DNA of 64,000 bases from Verrucomicrobiota bacterium. Lineage in GTDB: Bacteria > Verrucomicrobiota > Verrucomicrobiia > Limisphaerales > JACPZS01. Position numbers and translations under genes: made by a program. Location of the stretch: assembly GCA_016195385.1 (NCBI GenBank), contig JACPZS010000057.1, positions 1-64,000 of the forward strand. The letters run 5' to 3'. Each line of letters begins with the position of its first letter. Position 1 is the first letter of the stretch. The notes beneath the pieces were generated by a model. It saw only the letters and a list, made by a program, of their open reading frames with translations, was not told where the DNA came from and ran no database searches. This document shows positions 1 to 10,010 of the stretch, one piece after another.

Positions 1-1637
1 CGATGGATTACGCGCCAGCCAATCCCGGCGCAGGCTATACTGCGGGTGAATCCGCGGTCATCGGCGTGTTTCGCGGAACGAATTTCCATCTGCACGGCAT
101 TTCCATTCTCGGCAAAGTGCCCGCGCCGGGGGACGCTTCGCTCTACGCCGTGTCGTTTGCGCGCGACTATCCAGGGACTGCCGCCGGCGGCCACGTCAGC
201 GGTTGCTGGATTGGAGTGGCACCCGACGGTGCGACGATTTCCGGGGCCAAATACGGCATCACGGCTTTCCATCACCGCGATGACCAAAGAGCAAACCCGG
301 CCGGCATCGACAACTTGACCGTCGGCGTCCAAACCAATTCGCCTAATCCCGCGGCCGAATTCAACGTCATCGTGCAGTTCGCGATTCCCATCGACATCGA
401 AGGCGATGGCGCCCGCGTGGCGGGCAATTTCATTGGCGTCCTGCCGGACGGATTGCACGACTACAACGTCGCCCTCGACCCGAACTACACCGGCGAATTT
501 CAGTTTGAGGGCGCGATCGACATCGGCCAGCACGGCAAAAATATCGTCATCGGTGTCGATGGCGATGGCGTCAACGACGCCTTCGAGCGCAACGTCATCG
601 GCGGCACGCTGCCCTCGCGACTGAACGGCTACGATCACACCGTCGAACTTTACAGCTTTCCTCCCAGCGCGCACGTCATCATCGCCGGCAATTACATCGG
701 CGTCGGCATCGATGGAAAAACGCAATTCACCAACGGCGTCCCCGCCATCAACGCCGCCGGCGAAAACGCCAGCTACCGCATTGGCTCGGACTTTGATGGC
801 GTGAGCGACGACCTGGAAGGAAATGTGATCGCCAACAATTTTCCGTCCGGGCTTTTCCCGCCCGCCGAATTGGCGGCGCACGCGGAAGACTTGCATTTCT
901 TCGATCAAATTGCGCCCTCGAGCCGGGTTTCCTTCCGGGGCAATTCGCTGATCAACAACGCCCCGTTTCCCGCCGGCCCGTCAATTGAGGATCGGCAGTT
1001 TTTGAAGGATTACTACGGCGAGGTTTTGTTGACGACGACCAACGGTCTGGCACCGGCCTTGTCCACCAACACCACGGCGGCCCGTTTAATCGGCATCCTG
1101 CCTCGTGGCAACCTGGACCATCCTGTGGCAATCCTTGATCTGTATGCGGCCGATCCCGTCGGCCTGACAAACGGCCTCGCGGCGAATATCGTGAATTTGC
1201 CCAACGGCTTCGTGCAAGGACGACGCTACCTTGCTTCGTTTGTCGAAGGTTCAACCAACGATCTGGATCCGGCCCCGGGGGCATTTTCGTTTGACCTCAC
1301 GGGAATTGATCTCGGCGGAGCGACCAACTTGACGGCGACGGCAACCTATTCCAAAGCACAGCCTGGCACTCATAATGACGTTGGTGTCACCAGCCCATTC
1401 TCAGTTCCGGTCGTGATTTCCCCGGCTCCCAGCGGCGGCGTGCTCCACATTTCGGACATCCGCGTGACCAATGGAGCCATCCAACTCGCGTGGAGCGGCG
1501 GTCAGGGGCCGTACGACGTGCAGCAAAAACTGGGTGTCACGAATAATTGGCAGAATGTGGCGACTGTGATCACCAACCGCCAGGCCACTTTGCCGCTCGG
1601 CCAGGCCGCGGCGTTCTTTCGTGTCGCCGGCCACTGA
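1..1637 (+). CDS. Beta-helix-type exported repeat protein, 5' end outside window
   Basis: The frame is open from the left edge, so the gene probably begins upstream; the first ATG seen is at base 3. About 545 residues are visible. They contain recurrent short strands of the type GNFIGV, GNYIGV and NVIGG with G-N-x-I spacing, which is typical of right-handed parallel beta-helix proteins (CSLREA/pectate-lyase-like surface proteins). The last 70 residues form a separate small beta domain ending in FFRVAGH, the kind of C-terminus common on exported Verrucomicrobiota proteins. No catalytic residues can be assigned. The function is unknown; a cell-surface or secreted protein is inferred. Confidence 0.6.
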   Translation, partial: MDYAPANPGAGYTAGESAVIGVFRGTNFHLHGISILGKVPAPGDASLYAVSFARDYPGTAAGGHVSGCWIGVAPDGATISGAKYGITAFHHRDDQRANPAGIDNLTVGVQTNSPNPAAEFNVIVQFAIPIDIEGDGARVAGNFIGVLPDGLHDYNVALDPNYTGEFQFEGAIDIGQHGKNIVIGVDGDGVNDAFERNVIGGTLPSRLNGYDHTVELYSFPPSAHVIIAGNYIGVGIDGKTQFTNGVPAINAAGENASYRIGSDFDGVSDDLEGNVIANNFPSGLFPPAELAAHAEDLHFFDQIAPSSRVSFRGNSLINNAPFPAGPSIEDRQFLKDYYGEVLLTTTNGLAPALSTNTTAARLIGILPRGNLDHPVAILDLYAADPVGLTNGLAANIVNLPNGFVQGRRYLASFVEGSTNDLDPAPGAFSFDLTGIDLGGATNLTATATYSKAQPGTHNDVGVTSPFSVPVVISPAPSGGVLHISDIRVTNGAIQLAWSGGQGPYDVQQKLGVTNNWQNVATVITNRQATLPLGQAAAFFRVAGH

Positions 1638-1905
1638 ACGGGACGGCAAATTTTCCGCAGCCGAGTCGCCTGTAAAGAATCGTCTGTAAAGTTTGATCGC
1701 GCGTCGCGTGGCAAGCACCGCGCTCGTTGCTGTTCGATTCGCTGAACTTGAGCGCAACGCAAATATGTTCTAACGTGTCCAAATTGCTTTCCGATAAGAT
1801 GAGTGCATCGAAGACGAGCGCGGAAATCTGGTTGTGGCGGAGATGGACTTGCTGCGGTTGTTCCATGCTGGACAAAGCCTCCGGGCGAGAGCATTTATTA
1901 CACGT

Positions 1906-4398
1906 ATGAGCGATGAAGCCATGAACAATTTCACGCCGCGGGCGCAGCAGGTGCTGGCCCTCGCGCGCAAAGAGGCGGACCGTTTCAATCATAATTTTGT
2001 CGGCACCGAGCATTTGCTGTTGGGTTTGATCAAGCTGGGCCAAGGCGTGGCGGTGAATGTTCTCCAAAAACTTGGCCTGGACTTGGACACCGTCCGCCTT
2101 GAAGTCGAAAAACAAGTCGGCACCGGACCCGATCAAAAAATGATCGGAAACATTCCGTACACGCCCCGCGTCAAAAAAGTCCTGTCGCTCGCGGCCAAGG
2201 AAGCCAAGGCGCTCAATCATACTTACGTCGGCACCGAACATATCCTGCTCGGCCTGCTGCGGGAAGGCGATGGTGTCGCGGCGCGCGTCTTGAAAAATCT
2301 CGACGTGGACATTGAACAAACGCGCCAGGAAATTTTGAAGGAATTGGATCCGAACTTCACCGCTCAGGAAGAGCACGCGCCGACCGAAGGAGGCGAAAAA
2401 ACGCCCGAGAAAAAGGGCGAGATCAAGACGCCGGCGCTCAAAGCCTTTGGCCGCGACCTCACCGAGATTGCGCGCAAAGGCGAAATGGATCCCGTCATCG
2501 GCCGCCGCAACGAAATCGAGCGCGTCATCCAGATTCTTTGCCGGCGCACGAAAAACAATCCCGTTCTCCTCGGCGAAGCCGGCGTGGGCAAGACTGCCAT
2601 CGTTGAAGGATTGGCACAGGAGATCGCCAAAGGCAATGTGCCCGAAATTCTCCGCGACAAGAAAGTCATCACTCTCGATTTGGCGCTGATGGTCGCCGGC
2701 ACCAAGTACCGCGGCCAGTTTGAGGAACGCATCAAAGCCGTGATGGATGAAATCCGCCGCTCGAAAAACATCATCCTGTTCATCGACGAATTGCACACCA
2801 TCGTCGGCGCGGGTTCGGCCGAGGGCACAATGGATGCCTCCAATATCATCAAGCCCGCGTTGAGCCGGGGCGAGTTGCAATGCGTCGGCGCCACGACGCT
2901 CAATGAGTATCGCAAATACATCGAGAAGGACGCCGCGCTCGAACGCCGTTTCCAAAGCGTCAAAGTCGAAGCACCGACGATCGACGAGGCGATTTTAATT
3001 TTGAAAGGTCTTCGTCCGAAATACGAAGAGCATCACAAAGCTGAGATGACGGACCAGGCGCTTGAAGCGGCGGTCAAGTTGTCCGAACGCTACATCACGG
3101 GACGCTTCCTGCCGGATAAAGCCATCGACGTGATGGACGAGGCGGGTTCCCGCGCGCGCATCGGCGCGATGACGCGGCCGCCGGACGTGAAGGAACTCGA
3201 AGCCGAAATCGAGGAGATCAAGACCCGCAAAGAGCGCGCGATTAAAGAACAGGATTTTGAAGGCGCCGCCGCCATGCGCGACAAGGAAAAGCAGGCGAAG
3301 GAGAAACTCGAAACGCTGCTCGCTTCTTGGAAAACCAATCGCGAGGAAAAGCGCGTCAAGGTGGACGAGGAAGACATCGTTCATGTCGTTTCCAAATGGA
3401 CCGGCATTCCACTGCGCCGCATCGAGCAGGGAGAAGCACAGCGCCTGCTGGCGATGGAAGAGGAGTTGGCGCAGGTCGTCATCGGCCAGCGCGAACCCGT
3501 CTCCGCTCTCAGCCGGGCCTTGCGCCGCTCGCGCGCCGATTTGAAGGATCCCAAACGACCCATCGGCACGTTTGCGTTGCTCGGGCCGACCGGGGTCGGA
3601 AAAACTTTGCTCGCCAAGGCGCTGGCCGAATCGATGTTCGGCGACGCAAAGTCGCTCATCCAGCTCGACATGAGCGAGTACATGGAAAAATTCACCGTGT
3701 CGCGCCTCGTCGGCTCGCCGCCCGGTTACGTGGGTTATGAAGAGGGCGGTCAACTCACGGAACAAGTGCGGCGCAAGCCCTACTCGGTTGTGCTCTTCGA
3801 CGAAATCGAGAAGGCGCATCCCGACGTGATGAACATGCTGTTGCAGATTCTCGAAGAAGGAAAACTGACCGACAATACCGGCCGCGTCGTGGACTTCCGT
3901 AACACGATCATCCTGCTCACGTCCAACGTCGGCGCCGAGACGATCAAGAAGCAATCCACGTTGGGCTTTTCGCCGATCACCAATGAGTCGAGCTACGAAA
4001 AGATGCGCGAAAAAATTCTCGAAGAATCAAAAAAAGCGTTCCGCCCGGAATTTCTCAACCGCCTCGACGACGTGATTGTGTTCCGCTCGCTTACGAAGCC
4101 GGATCTCATCCAGATTCTCGACTTGGAAATTCAAAAGGTCATTGGCCGCCTCAAAGGCAAAAATTTGGAACTCAAGCTCGACGAAAAAGCCAAGGACTTC
4201 CTGGTGGAAAAAGGTTACGACCCCACGTACGGCGCGCGGCCCATGCGGCGTGCGGTCGAACGCTACCTCGAAGATCCGCTCGCCGAAGAAATTCTCAAAG
4301 GCAATCTGCACGACAACGAGCCAATCCATGTGACAGGTGCCGATGGCAAACTTGTGTTCGAGCAGCGCGCCTCCGCGACCGGCGCGCTCACGAGTTAG
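1906..4398 (+). CDS. clpC: ATP-dependent Clp protease ATP-binding subunit ClpC
   Basis: Cytoplasmic AAA+ unfoldase that feeds proteins to ClpP. From ATG 1906 (MSDEAMNNF) the product is 830 residues, the normal size for ClpC. The order is two Clp_N repeats (residues 1-150, each with the [16 protein letters not shown] motif), AAA-1 with Walker A GEAGVGKT near 222, a UVR-type coiled segment ([13 protein letters not shown]) near 450-470, and AAA-2 with Walker A GPTGVGKT near 560. An LGF tripeptide in STLGFSP matches the ClpP-docking loop position. The UVR segment separates ClpC from ClpA and ClpB. An alternative start is ATG 1921, which removes five residues. No ClpP or McsA/B gene is adjacent. 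Confidence 0.95.
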   Translation: MSDEAMNNFTPRAQQVLALARKEADRFNHNFVGTEHLLLGLIKLGQGVAVNVLQKLGLDLDTVRLEVEKQVGTGPDQKMIGNIPYTPRVKKVLSLAAKEAKALNHTYVGTEHILLGLLREGDGVAARVLKNLDVDIEQTRQEILKELDPNFTAQEEHAPTEGGEKTPEKKGEIKTPALKAFGRDLTEIARKGEMDPVIGRRNEIERVIQILCRRTKNNPVLLGEAGVGKTAIVEGLAQEIAKGNVPEILRDKKVITLDLALMVAGTKYRGQFEERIKAVMDEIRRSKNIILFIDELHTIVGAGSAEGTMDASNIIKPALSRGELQCVGATTLNEYRKYIEKDAALERRFQSVKVEAPTIDEAILILKGLRPKYEEHHKAEMTDQALEAAVKLSERYITGRFLPDKAIDVMDEAGSRARIGAMTRPPDVKELEAEIEEIKTRKERAIKEQDFEGAAAMRDKEKQAKEKLETLLASWKTNREEKRVKVDEEDIVHVVSKWTGIPLRRIEQGEAQRLLAMEEELAQVVIGQREPVSALSRALRRSRADLKDPKRPIGTFALLGPTGVGKTLLAKALAESMFGDAKSLIQLDMSEYMEKFTVSRLVGSPPGYVGYEEGGQLTEQVRRKPYSVVLFDEIEKAHPDVMNMLLQILEEGKLTDNTGRVVDFRNTIILLTSNVGAETIKKQSTLGFSPITNESSYEKMREKILEESKKAFRPEFLNRLDDVIVFRSLTKPDLIQILDLEIQKVIGRLKGKNLELKLDEKAKDFLVEKGYDPTYGARPMRRAVERYLEDPLAEEILKGNLHDNEPIHVTGADGKLVFEQRASATGALTS

Positions 4399-4432
4399 CT
4401 CGTTTGCGAATCCTTCCGCGTCTTTTTGCGCT

Positions 4433-5386
4433 TCAGTCCGCTTTGCGTATTGATGCGCTTTTGCTTTTTCGCAACTCGGCGCGCAAAAACCCCTCCACCT
4501 GTGATCGGTTTGGAATACCAGCCTGGCCACCGGGCCGGGTGGCTTTCAGCGCCGCCGCCGCCGCTGCGAACCGCAACCGTTCTTCCAATTCCACCCCACG
4601 GGCAAGCGCCGCCGCGTAAGCGCCGTGAAACACATCGCCGCAGCCGGTCGTGTCCACGACCTCGACTTTGAACGCTGGCAAATGCGTCGCCTTCGTCCGC
4701 GCGGCTTCGACAAAATAGCAGCCGCGTTCGCCCGACGTGACCACGACGACTTTGCGCCGCTTGTTCCAAAGTCGTGTCACCGCTTCTGCCGGAGTTCGCG
4801 CGCCGGTGAACTTGCACGCGAAATCCGCCGGCACGATCAAATGATCCACCAGATCGAACAACTCGCGAAAACGTGGAACGTCGCTGCGCTCAAAGTCGCC
4901 GACTACTGGAATGCCCGCCGCGCGCGCAATCTTTGCTGCGCGAATCATTCCATCGAGTCCGTACATATCGACGAACAGCACGCGTGCCGAGCGGATGAGT
5001 TTCTCCGATGGCTTTCGCGCATCCGCGCCGACCACGCCGCTGATGTCGAAAAATATGTTCCGCGTCTTGTGATCCTCGCCGATGACGATGGTGGAACGGA
5101 CCGGGCGCGCGCCCGTTCGCCAAACCGCGTGCGTCACGTCCACGCCTTCTGCCCGCAATCGCTCCCGTACGAAGGCCGACCCCTCGTCTTCACCGAGCAC
5201 GCCGGCGTAAGCGCATTTCGCGCCAAGCCGCGAAGCGGCGACGAGCGCGGTCGAAGTCAAACCGCCGCAGTGCCGCTCGCGCCGCAGCACGCGTCGCTTG
5301 GCGTCGGCCGAAGGAAAATCCGAGACGAACAAAAGCTCATCCACCGCCGTGACGCCGAGGCCGAGGATGTCGAAAGAAGTTTTCAC
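4433..5386 (-). CDS. PfkB-family carbohydrate kinase
   Basis: ATP-dependent sugar (or nucleoside) kinase of the ribokinase/PfkB fold, 317 residues. The N-terminus (FDILGLGVTAVDELLFV) and the glycine-rich RERHCGGLTSTALVAASRLGA segment match PfkB signature 1. The C-terminal DTTGCGDVFHGAYAAAL segment is signature 2, with the anion hole GCGD and its catalytic Asp near residue 250. The gene is convergent with clpC with a 34-base gap. The substrate cannot be told from the sequence; an rpe-family epimerase lies 0.4 kb away on the same strand, so a pentose or hexose phosphate route is plausible. Confidence 0.85.
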   Translation of the reverse strand: MKTSFDILGLGVTAVDELLFVSDFPSADAKRRVLRRERHCGGLTSTALVAASRLGAKCAYAGVLGEDEGSAFVRERLRAEGVDVTHAVWRTGARPVRSTIVIGEDHKTRNIFFDISGVVGADARKPSEKLIRSARVLFVDMYGLDGMIRAAKIARAAGIPVVGDFERSDVPRFRELFDLVDHLIVPADFACKFTGARTPAEAVTRLWNKRRKVVVVTSGERGCYFVEAARTKATHLPAFKVEVVDTTGCGDVFHGAYAAALARGVELEERLRFAAAAAALKATRPGGQAGIPNRSQVEGFLRAELRKSKSASIRKAD

Positions 5387-5492
5387 CGTTGAACGACAAA
5401 AGAAACCTGAACGCCAAATGTCGAATCGTCAGTCCAGTACGACTGATCGAAATTACCAACCGCTGCTGGCTTCGATTCGATGACGGTCAGCA

Positions 5493-5819
5493 TCATTGTG
5501 ACTGACCTTCCCATCTAACCTCAGTTTTATCGCTTAACACTCCCATCCAGAAACTGCCACAGCGCAACCAACCGGAACGCTCTCGACCCGTTTGGTCTCG
5601 AACACGAACATGATAAATCGTCTGGCCGTTGGAGCTTGTCCAACCAAACGGTCTATTAGCAATCAATGAGAGTTTGAACTCTAAAATCTGGAAACTCTGC
5701 TCACTTGCCCAATGACGAAGGAGAAACCGGGAACGCGAATAGCACCACGATACGTAACCGATCAATCCAACGATTACGGCGATGAGAAAGCCATAGGCGA
5801 ATGCTGATTCCTTACTCAT
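5493..5819 (-). CDS. Small membrane protein, translationally coupled to the epimerase gene
   Basis: Hypothetical protein of 108 residues. The start ATG 5819 overlaps the TGA of the upstream epimerase gene by four bases (ATGA), which favours this start over an upstream one and indicates coupled translation. One membrane segment is seen at residues 8-25 (AYGFLIAVIVGLIGYVSWCY), followed by a soluble region of about 80 residues with tryptophan and charged positions (HVRVRDQTGRERSGWLRCG). I do not recognise the family. The coupling suggests co-expression with the epimerase but says nothing firm about function. Confidence 0.65.
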   Translation of the reverse strand: MSKESAFAYGFLIAVIVGLIGYVSWCYSRSRFLLRHWASEQSFQILEFKLSLIANRPFGWTSSNGQTIYHVRVRDQTGRERSGWLRCGSFWMGVLSDKTEVRWEGQSQ

Positions 5820-6463
5820 GGCGCGATGTTGTTTAACCATTTCCGCATCGCCGGCGGATCCTCTTTGAACATCAGCGAGCCGGGCACGATGCAGTCCGCG
5901 CCGGCGGCGGCGAGCAACGGCACGGTTTCACGGCGGATACCGCCATCCGCTTCGATTTCTGTTTTGAGTCCGCGTTGCTGAATGATTTCGCGCGCTCGCT
6001 TGATTTTGCCGGGCACGCTTTCGTCCATGCCCGCGCCCTTGATGCCCATCGCTGTGCCGACGACGCACAGCACGTCGAGGTCGTTCCAGTAAGGTTCAAC
6101 GACTGCGAGCGGTTCGCTGATCAGCAGCGAGACGCCAGCCTTCTTTCCGCGCGACTTGATCGCCCGAAGGACTTCACCGGGATTCTTCGCGGCGTCGAAG
6201 CAGAAGATGATGATGTCCGCGCCGGCTTCCACAAACGGATCAATCCAGCCAAGCGGATCCGTGACCATCAAGTGAACTTCAAACGGCTTCGTCGTCCGCG
6301 GCCGCAATTGCGCGACGAGGTCGGGAAAAAAAAGCAGGGTCTTGACGTAGTGGCCATCGGCGACGTCGAGGTGAAAGCGTTCGGAAAACGGTTCAACGCG
6401 GCGCATCTCCGCGCCGAGATTCGTCAGATCGGCGGACCAGAGAGAAGTGGAACATTTGAGCAT
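5816..6463 (-). CDS. rpe: Ribulose-phosphate 3-epimerase family protein
   Basis: TIM-barrel epimerase that interconverts ribulose 5-phosphate and xylulose 5-phosphate, or a close ketose-phosphate relative such as allulose 6-phosphate epimerase. Start ATG 6463 (MLKCSTSLWSADL) gives 215 residues, the normal family size; the longer open frame upstream lacks family similarity. Recognisable motifs are HLDVADGHYV (about residues 30-39), EVHLMVTDP, and the phosphate-binding end EADGGIRRETVP...GADCIVPGSLMF. The metal ligands H-x-D and the H of HLM are present. The gene shares a four-base ATGA overlap with the small membrane protein gene downstream. Confidence 0.82.
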   Translation of the reverse strand: MLKCSTSLWSADLTNLGAEMRRVEPFSERFHLDVADGHYVKTLLFFPDLVAQLRPRTTKPFEVHLMVTDPLGWIDPFVEAGADIIIFCFDAAKNPGEVLRAIKSRGKKAGVSLLISEPLAVVEPYWNDLDVLCVVGTAMGIKGAGMDESVPGKIKRAREIIQQRGLKTEIEADGGIRRETVPLLAAAGADCIVPGSLMFKEDPPAMRKWLNNIAP

Positions 6464-6572
6464 GGCGGTGGTTTTACCAGCGAAGGCCACGATTGAACAC
6501 GGAATTTTCCGTGATGCGTTTTCAGGAAAACCAAGTTTGACATTCACTCGCATCGGCCTAGAAACATGCTCC

Positions 6573-7364
6573 ATGAATATCTCTCCACTTTTTCGCCACT
6601 ACGTCGGTTCAACCGCGCTGTCGTCGCGCGGCCTTGCCCGGCTCTTCTCAACCTTCAGCCTGCTGACGGCGCTGTGTCTGGCGGCGTCGGTCTTTGCTGA
6701 AGACAAAAAAGATTCGCCAAATCCCGCCGGCACCTGGAAATGGACGATCACGCCGCCCAATGGTCAGCCCTTCGACGCTTCGCTAAAGCTGAAGCTCGAC
6801 GGCGACAAATTGAGTGGCACGTTCATCGGACGCGGCGGAAATGAATCGGCCATTCAGGATGCCAAACTCAGCGGCGATGAAATTTCCTTCAAAGTGGTGC
6901 GTGAGCGCGACGGTCAGAAATTCGTTTCCAATTATAACGGCAAGATTAGCGGCGACAGCATCAAGGGTAAAATCGAGTCGGACTTCAACGGTCAGAAACG
7001 TGAGCGTGATTGGGACGCCAAGCGCGAAGGCGCGAGCGCAGCGGTGAACGCGACCGGGACGTGGAAGTGGAACATCGAACGCGACGGAAATTCGCTGGAG
7101 TTGACCCTCAAGTTGAAACAGGAAGGCGAGAAATTGATCGGCACTTCCGCTTGGAACAACGCCAACGAAGTCACCATCGAGGACGGGACGGTCAAGGGCG
7201 ACGAAGTCGCCTTCCGTGTCGTGCGCGAACGCGATGGTCACAAAATCACCTCGAAGTATCGCGGGAAAATTTCCGGCGACGCGATCACCGGCAAAGTGCG
7301 CACGGACTTCACCGGCGACGAACAGGAATTTGACTGGACTCCGAAGCGGACGGACAAAAAATAA
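6573..7364 (+). CDS. Exported protein with two tandem lipocalin-like beta repeats
   Basis: Protein of 263 residues starting at ATG 6573. A Sec-type signal peptide is seen at about residues 1-40 (LLTALCLAASVFA, then EDKKD). The mature part consists of two repeats of roughly 90 residues, each opening with GTWKW and carrying LKLK..GDKLSGT / LKLKQEGEKLIGT and a FKVVRERDGQKF / FRVVRERDGHKI block. The two halves clearly arose by internal duplication. The pattern resembles short beta-barrel domains widespread in Planctomycetes and Verrucomicrobia with no known activity. A periplasmic or surface location is inferred. Confidence 0.75.
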   Translation: MNISPLFRHYVGSTALSSRGLARLFSTFSLLTALCLAASVFAEDKKDSPNPAGTWKWTITPPNGQPFDASLKLKLDGDKLSGTFIGRGGNESAIQDAKLSGDEISFKVVRERDGQKFVSNYNGKISGDSIKGKIESDFNGQKRERDWDAKREGASAAVNATGTWKWNIERDGNSLELTLKLKQEGEKLIGTSAWNNANEVTIEDGTVKGDEVAFRVVRERDGHKITSKYRGKISGDAITGKVRTDFTGDEQEFDWTPKRTDKK

Positions 7365-7387
7365 GTGCGTTCAAAGCGCGCGGAAGC

Positions 7388-7735
7388 TCATTTCAATCTC
7401 GCCCACTCCTCTTCCTTGAAGCCCACGAGGCCGCCGTCTTTGGTCACAACAAATGGCCGTTTCACCAGATTGCCATTGCCTGACAGCAGATCGATCGCTT
7501 CGTCCGACGTCATTGTTGACAGTTTGCTTTTCAAATCGAGCCGCCGGTAGTCCTGCCCGGACGTGTTGAACAGCCGGCGCACATCGCCGCGATAGACTTT
7601 TAGCATTTGCTGCAACTCGGCTTGGGTCGGTGGCTGCTCACGAATTGGCGCGGTCGTGAATTTGATTCCACGCGCGGCCAGCCACTTCAGCGCTCGGCGG
7701 CACGTGCTGCAATTCTGGTATGCGTAAATTTTCAC
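7388..7735 (-). CDS. Spx/ArsC (YffB-like) family protein
   Basis: Thioredoxin-fold protein of 115 residues from GTG 7735 (VKIYAYQNCSTCRRAL). The family begins exactly at the first beta strand, so this GTG is preferred over the upstream ATG at 7816, which would add unmatched sequence. A CxxC pair (C-S-T-C) lies at the N-terminus, followed by the family motifs REQPPTQAEL, FNTSGQDYR and LVKRPFVV (cis-Pro region). Members include arsenate reductase ArsC, YffB and the regulator Spx; the precise role cannot be told. No arsenic resistance genes are nearby. Confidence 0.8.
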   Translation of the reverse strand: MKIYAYQNCSTCRRALKWLAARGIKFTTAPIREQPPTQAELQQMLKVYRGDVRRLFNTSGQDYRRLDLKSKLSTMTSDEAIDLLSGNGNLVKRPFVVTKDGGLVGFKEEEWARLK

Positions 7736-7820
7736 TGCGGAACTGACGCATGAACGACTGAGTGCCCTAGTCGAACCGTCCCATCCAACATAGCGAAGTT
7801 GCCAACCGTAGGACAATCAT

Positions 7821-8543
7821 CTACCGCCAGTGTCCGGGCACCCGGCGGTAACCGTGCGGACTGCGATGCCAACCTCCCTGAATCCAAATCGCATGCGGGT
7901 ATGGCGGCACGATCCAATGGCCTGCCATCCATACCCAGCCGCCATTCCAGATCCATTCGCCGCCCACCCAGACATAACCCGGGGGAGGTGCGATGACGAC
8001 TGTTTCAACCGGGGCGGGAGGAGGTGCGGCGGCGACGGCCGTCTGGCTGGTTTGCGCCACGCCGGCCATGGAAGTCGCGGTGTTGATCATAAAGTCGATG
8101 ACTTTTTCGTTCACTCCGGAATTTTTAAGATCGATGATGTCAGCGCTGCTGAGGTGAAAGACGGTGCGTGAGTTGCGAATCTGACTGATGATCACGTCAT
8201 CGCCGATTTTGGACGCCGCCAGCGCTTTCACATCCGCCAGGCTCAAGGGCTGGCCTTGATCCAACCGCGCGTAAGTCTGCGGCGCTTGCTGTTGGAGGCG
8301 GACCCGTGCTTCCTGGTCCATCGAGTGACCGATCAATCCCCCGGTGACTGCGCCGAGCGCTCCGCCCACGACTGCGGCTCCGCCGGGATGTCGTCCGCCG
8401 AGCAATGCTCCGGAGGCCAGGCCGAGTGCCCCGCCCACCAAAGCACCCGTAGAGGTGCGGTCGGGTGTGCCCTCGGGAGTTTCACAACCCGTCAGAACCA
8501 CTGCGGAAGTTCCGACCAATAGGACGAAGATGTTCAATTTCAT
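7821..8543 (-). CDS. Glycine-zipper lipoprotein with YxWGxW-like C-terminus
   Basis: Exported lipoprotein of 240 residues, start ATG 8543 (MKLNIFVLLVGTSAVVLTGC); the lipobox LTGC places the acylated Cys near residue 20. Residues 32-70 are a glycine-zipper segment (GALVGGALGLASGALLGG ... GGALGAVTGGLIGH), typical of outer-membrane glycine-zipper proteins. The middle has a helical region (LADVKALAASKIGDDVII). The tail after a proline-rich linker is rich in W and G (GYVWVGGEWIWNGGWVWMAGHW), as in YxWGxW envelope proteins. A structural or stress role in the outer membrane is inferred. Confidence 0.78.
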   Translation of the reverse strand: MKLNIFVLLVGTSAVVLTGCETPEGTPDRTSTGALVGGALGLASGALLGGRHPGGAAVVGGALGAVTGGLIGHSMDQEARVRLQQQAPQTYARLDQGQPLSLADVKALAASKIGDDVIISQIRNSRTVFHLSSADIIDLKNSGVNEKVIDFMINTATSMAGVAQTSQTAVAAAPPPAPVETVVIAPPPGYVWVGGEWIWNGGWVWMAGHWIVPPYPHAIWIQGGWHRSPHGYRRVPGHWR

Positions 8544-8805
8544 AAAATGTCTTTCCATTCCGATTCTTGCCAAACGCACTCGCCATTATCCTGGCGCGCG
8601 ACATTTTTCGTTAGCCAAAACTGGGCCAGTAACAAGCTCGTTGACGTTGGCGTCCTGGTTGAAATTCACCGGCACCGCCAGACTTCCGATCGATGAATTT
8701 CCTCTCAAGCGAAAAAAGAAACTTGCCGGCACGCACCGGACAGCGGGAAAAAAGTGCGAAACCGAACGGCTGCGTTCTTCGTGGCTCGAAATTGTGAACA
8801 AGATT

Positions 8806-9765
8806 ATGACGGGCTGGCAACTGCTTCTCGAAACAACCGCGCGTCTGCCTTTTGAGCGGCACGATATCGCATCAAACCTTGATGTCCGAGGTCGCTATGA
8901 CGTGGCTTTGGATAAAGAGTTTCCGCTGTTGATCAAACTGTTTCGATACACGTCCAAGCATCATACCCGCGGCGCGACCTGGCACGACCGTCTCGAGATC
9001 TTCATGCCTCTGGACGGGGCGACGCGCTTTCGCATGGGAGATCAAGAGGTGCATTTGCAGAAAGGGGATCTCCTCGTAGTGGACAACTTGAAGTTGCATC
9101 GCGTTGTGGACTTCCGCGGCTTCGATACACGAGTGGTGGTCGTAAGTTTTTTGCCGGAATTTGTCTATAGTCTCGGATCTCCATCCCACGACTACGCATT
9201 CCTCCTTCCATTCTACTCCAAGATTGAGCGCCGCCCCCATGTCATCCGGTCAGGAGAGCCAGTGGCCAACGAGGTTCACCGTGCGATGGCCTGTCTCTTG
9301 GAGTGTTACTTTGCCGGCCAAGCCCGGCCTTTCTTCGAGGCGGGATCGAAAGCCTACCTGCTGCAAGTCCTATATCATATGGCAGGCTATTTCCGAACTT
9401 CGGGTGTTATGAAGTGGGAGTTCATGAAGCAGCAGCAACGTTCTTTGCAACTCAAGAAGTTATTTGAGCACATCAGCGCTCATCCTTGCGAGCGTTTGTC
9501 GGTCGCCGATGCCTCGCGTTTGTCCGGCATGACTCCTCCACGGTTCATGAAGACGTTCAAGCAAGTGGCCGGAACGACACTGGTGGCCTACCTAAACCAT
9601 GTGCGTTTGGCTAACGCCGCGCGCCTGCTGCATGAAACCAACCACTCCATCGCGGAAATAGCGACCACGGCAGGCTTCTCCGATCAGAGTTATTTCGATC
9701 GTCGTTTCAAGCGCGCTTTCGGGCAAACTCCCAAAGACTTTCGGACACGCCGGGTCGGCAAATGA
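8806..9765 (+). CDS. AraC-family transcriptional regulator
   Basis: DNA-binding regulator of 319 residues from ATG 8806. The N-terminal 140 residues form a cupin-like sensor domain (RLEIFMPLDGATRFRMGDQ...GDLLVVDNLKLHRV). The C-terminal 95 residues carry two helix-turn-helix motifs of the AraC/XylS type (LSVADASRLSGMTPPRFMKTF and IAEIATTAGFSDQSYFDRRF, ending FGQTPKDFR). It stands alone 245 bases upstream of the pseudopilin/GH140 group on the same strand, so it is the obvious candidate regulator of the sugar locus. A short motif 28 bases after its stop recurs near the far end of that locus. Confidence 0.88.
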   Translation: MTGWQLLLETTARLPFERHDIASNLDVRGRYDVALDKEFPLLIKLFRYTSKHHTRGATWHDRLEIFMPLDGATRFRMGDQEVHLQKGDLLVVDNLKLHRVVDFRGFDTRVVVVSFLPEFVYSLGSPSHDYAFLLPFYSKIERRPHVIRSGEPVANEVHRAMACLLECYFAGQARPFFEAGSKAYLLQVLYHMAGYFRTSGVMKWEFMKQQQRSLQLKKLFEHISAHPCERLSVADASRLSGMTPPRFMKTFKQVAGTTLVAYLNHVRLANAARLLHETNHSIAEIATTAGFSDQSYFDRRFKRAFGQTPKDFRTRRVGK

Positions 9766-9792
9766 CTCGATTCGAGGTTCAGACGCGCCGGA

Positions 9793-9805
9793 AAAATTGT
9801 CCAAA
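9793..9805 (+). promoter_or_regulatory. Shared 13-mer aaaattgtccaaa, copy 1 (possible operator)
   Basis: The same 13 bases occur at 22693-22705. The two copies flank the AraC-to-transporter interval. A role as AraC-type half site is inference only. Confidence 0.25.
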
Positions 9806-10010
9806 CTTTCGTTCTGTCCTGTCCTAGCAGTGTCGGGCGAGAATCGATATCGTCAGCCACATGAATCCACACCGGACCTTGGCCAGCCTCGCTTTGGCGA
9901 GGCTTAGACGGGCGGAAAGCCAGATTAGTTGAGGCGAATGGGAACAACCTCCTGTCCGCTCCGTGCAACACCATGACACAACTGCCCTCGCACTATCCCA
10001 GAAAACACTT

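Noticed and set aside
1570-2955. Long open frame of 461 codons on the minus strand opposite clpC
   Set aside because: It is the mirror of a highly conserved clpC frame in GC-rich DNA; no motif or ribosome site supports it.
9871-9912. Hairpin agcctcgc/gcgaggct after the AraC gene as terminator
   Set aside because: The stem has only eight pairs and no T run follows.
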